A stretch of DNA of 39,819 nucleotides from positions 1 through 39,819 of IMG/VR virus record IMGVR_UViG_3300037343_000304, one strand, 5' to 3'. Positions 38,624 through 39,819 of the stretch are shown here, one piece after another. Both the position numbers and the translations under genes were made by a program. The notes under the pieces were generated by a model. That model saw only the letters and a list, made by a program, of their open reading frames with translations. It was not told where the DNA came from and ran no database searches. The stretch comes from a virus. Every line of letters starts with the position of its first letter. Position 1 is the stretch's first letter.

Positions 38624-39660
38624 AAGGACGCGAGCTCCCATCGTATGTCCACCGCCGCAAGAGGGACGGAAAGCTATTATTTCGCAAGAGATACGGCTCG
38701 AAGATCATCGAGATTGTGATGGAGACGCAGGTCGAGGTAGGGGAGTCGATCCCGTTTGGCTTGCACCAAGAACGCGAGCGGCTGCTAAACGCACCAGCGC
38801 CGGTAGCGCAAGGCCAGACATTTGCCCATGTGATCGACCGCTATGAGCATTCTCCGGAATTCACGAGCCTTGCCGATAGGACACAATACGATTACCGAAA
38901 GCACCTCGTATTCCTGCACGAAAAGATAGGACACCTAGATCCCAAACGGATCGAGCGCCATCATGTGATCAATTGGCGCGACACATGGGCCAAAAAGAGC
39001 CCGCACAAAGCGAATTACCGGCTGCGGGTTCTCAAGATCGTCATGGAGCGCGCAATCGATTATGGGCTGCTTTTGACAGGTGGCAATAGAGCGAAGGGCG
39101 TGTCGGAGGTCAAATACGAGAAGCAGGAACGGAAGCCGTGGCCAGACGAATTCGTTGACCTCGCACGTGAGGCGGCCGAGCCGCGCACCCGCCTCCTTTT
39201 CGAGCTCCTGCTCGGCACCGGGCAACGGATCGGCGATGTGCTCAAGATGCAGTGGTCCCATTTTGACGGGGAAGCGATCAGCGTGCGCCAAGGCAAGACC
39301 AAGGCAAACCTCTGGATCCCCGCCCCTCAAAAACTGCTAACGACCTTATCCACGGCACCGCGCAGCTCGATCTTCATTCTGACAAACCTCGCCGAAACCG
39401 GACCATGGTCCTATCGAGGCGCGGCTGACGGCATGATGAAGCTGCGCCGAATTATCGGAGCCGAAGCATACGATATCCACTCCTTGCGATACACCGCGAC
39501 AGCCGAACTGGCGCGCGTCGGCCTCGACGATGATATGATTATGGCAATCACCGGACACAAAACGCACCGCATGGTTCAACTATACGCCGGAGCCGAGCGC
39601 CAGAAGGCTCGCGCACGCGCCGCAAATATTGCTCGGGAACAGAACAGGGACAGAACATGA
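38620..39660 (+). CDS. int: tyrosine integrase
   Basis: This 346-residue site-specific recombinase has an N-terminal arm-binding region of about 60 residues, then a SAM-like core-binding domain (about 65-165), then a catalytic domain. All catalytic residues are visible. They are Arg in GTGQRIGDVLKMQW, Lys in RQGKTKANLWIP, His-x-x-Arg in DIHSLRYTATAEL, His in AITGHKTHRM and the Tyr nucleophile in VQLYAGAE. It recombines attP with the tRNA-Cys gene. It is the last gene of the operon, and its stop codon touches the arm-type repeat at 39659. Confidence 0.96.
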   Translation: MKGRELPSYVHRRKRDGKLLFRKRYGSKIIEIVMETQVEVGESIPFGLHQERERLLNAPAPVAQGQTFAHVIDRYEHSPEFTSLADRTQYDYRKHLVFLHEKIGHLDPKRIERHHVINWRDTWAKKSPHKANYRLRVLKIVMERAIDYGLLLTGGNRAKGVSEVKYEKQERKPWPDEFVDLAREAAEPRTRLLFELLLGTGQRIGDVLKMQWSHFDGEAISVRQGKTKANLWIPAPQKLLTTLSTAPRSSIFILTNLAETGPWSYRGAADGMMKLRRIIGAEAYDIHSLRYTATAELARVGLDDDMIMAITGHKTHRMVQLYAGAERQKARARAANIAREQNRDRT

Positions 39661-39685
39661 ATGTGCGGCAGAGTGTGCGGCAGGC
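39659..39685 (+). repeat. candidate integrase arm-type sites, right
   Basis: GAATGTGCGGCAG (39659-39671) and TGTGCGGCAGGC (39674-39685) form a 12-bp-spaced direct repeat between the integrase stop and attR. The first is identical to 194-206, and the second core also occurs at 197-208. Confidence 0.62.
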
Positions 39686-39728
39686 CATTTCTGATGATTG
39701 AGAAAGTGGCACTAAGTGTTTGTAATCT

Positions 39729-39778
39729 AATGGAGGCGAGTATCGGAATCGAACCGATATACGCGGATTTGCAATCCG
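39729..39778. repeat. attR: 50-bp direct repeat within tRNA-Cys
   Basis: Identical to 76-125. This copy is part of the complete tRNA gene, whose 3' half is supplied by the phage after integration. Confidence 0.95.
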
Positions 39779-39804
39779 CTGCGTAACCACTCCGCCAACT
39801 CGCC
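39731..39804 (-). tRNA. tRNA-Cys (GCA), complete, CCA encoded
   Basis: Read on the minus strand, this 74-nt gene begins GGCGAGTTGG and ends ACTCGCCTCCA. The acceptor stem GGCGAGT/ACTCGCC pairs fully. The anticodon loop, TTGCAAA, gives anticodon GCA for cysteine. The T arm contains GGTTCGATTCC. CCA is encoded. It is the integration target, and its 3' half (50 bp) is repeated at attL. Confidence 0.97.
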
Positions 39805-39819
39805 TGCGGGGATATGTTT

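Noticed and set aside
1-39819. CRISPR array, insertion sequence or transposase
   Set aside because: No regularly spaced repeats with spacers and no transposase-like protein are visible. The 18-bp word copies are thousands of bases apart.

Overview
The window is essentially one complete integrated prophage of about 39.6 kb. It sits in a tRNA-Cys(GCA) gene of an alphaproteobacterium, most likely a Rhodobacteraceae/Roseobacter-type host. That host call is an inference from GC-rich coding sequence, codon use and protein flavour; no host marker gene is present. A 50-bp direct repeat of the 3' half of the tRNA bounds the element (attL 76-125, attR 39729-39778). The intact tRNA is at the right end (39731-39804, minus strand), with the tyrosine integrase (38620-39660) pointing at it. 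Only about 75 bp of flanking chromosome is visible on the left and almost none on the right.

Layout, right to left. (1) 36674-39660, plus strand: a tightly overlapping early operon ending in the integrase. (2) 35832-36650: the lysogeny switch, with a Cro/YdaS-like gene (minus) divergent from an XRE repressor-like gene (plus) and three copies of the dyad ATACGA-N5-TCGTAT. (3) 35835 down to 32889, minus strand: small regulators, an O-like replication protein with candidate origin repeats inside its gene, a DUF1064 nuclease-like protein and a Mor/C-family activator. (4) 32864 to 31376: lysis genes (membrane/coiled-coil protein, M15 peptidase endolysin, nested Rz/Rz1-like pair). (5) 31383 to 20181: ParB-like/DNA methyltransferase fusion, PLD-like protein, terminase subunits, gpW-like protein, portal, protease-capsid fusion, connectors, tail-completion proteins and baseplate gpV. 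(6) 20173 to 15310: a cargo island with a beta-class methyltransferase, a type IIG-like restriction-modification protein and a start-less gene remnant, placed between gpV and gpW. (7) 15309 to 1750: P2-like baseplate and tail genes W, J, I, fibre genes, FI, FII, E/E', T, U, X, D. The fibre region carries a capsule-type glycosyltransferase and a GNAT acetyltransferase. (8) A plus-strand HEPN-like accessory gene at the attL end (873-1571).

The phage is thus a contractile-tailed (myovirus) mosaic with a lambda/HK97-like head, a P2-like tail and baseplate, a Mu-type Mor/C regulator and a tRNA-targeting integrase. Accessory genes lie in three places: the attL end, between V and W, and in the fibre region.

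The most unusual signal is an exact 18-bp word, CCTCTGGCGGTTTGCCCG, found five times in the same orientation (7533, 15342, 23861, 26670, 32933), with a sixth partial copy at 36926. Two copies sit in a longer shared block in front of the sheath and gpW genes. One lies in the end of the Mor-like gene, ahead of an extended -10 promoter. The others fall at the protease/capsid hinge, at the end of the large terminase, and just after an intragenic terminator. The word may be an activator site or a recombination boundary sequence.
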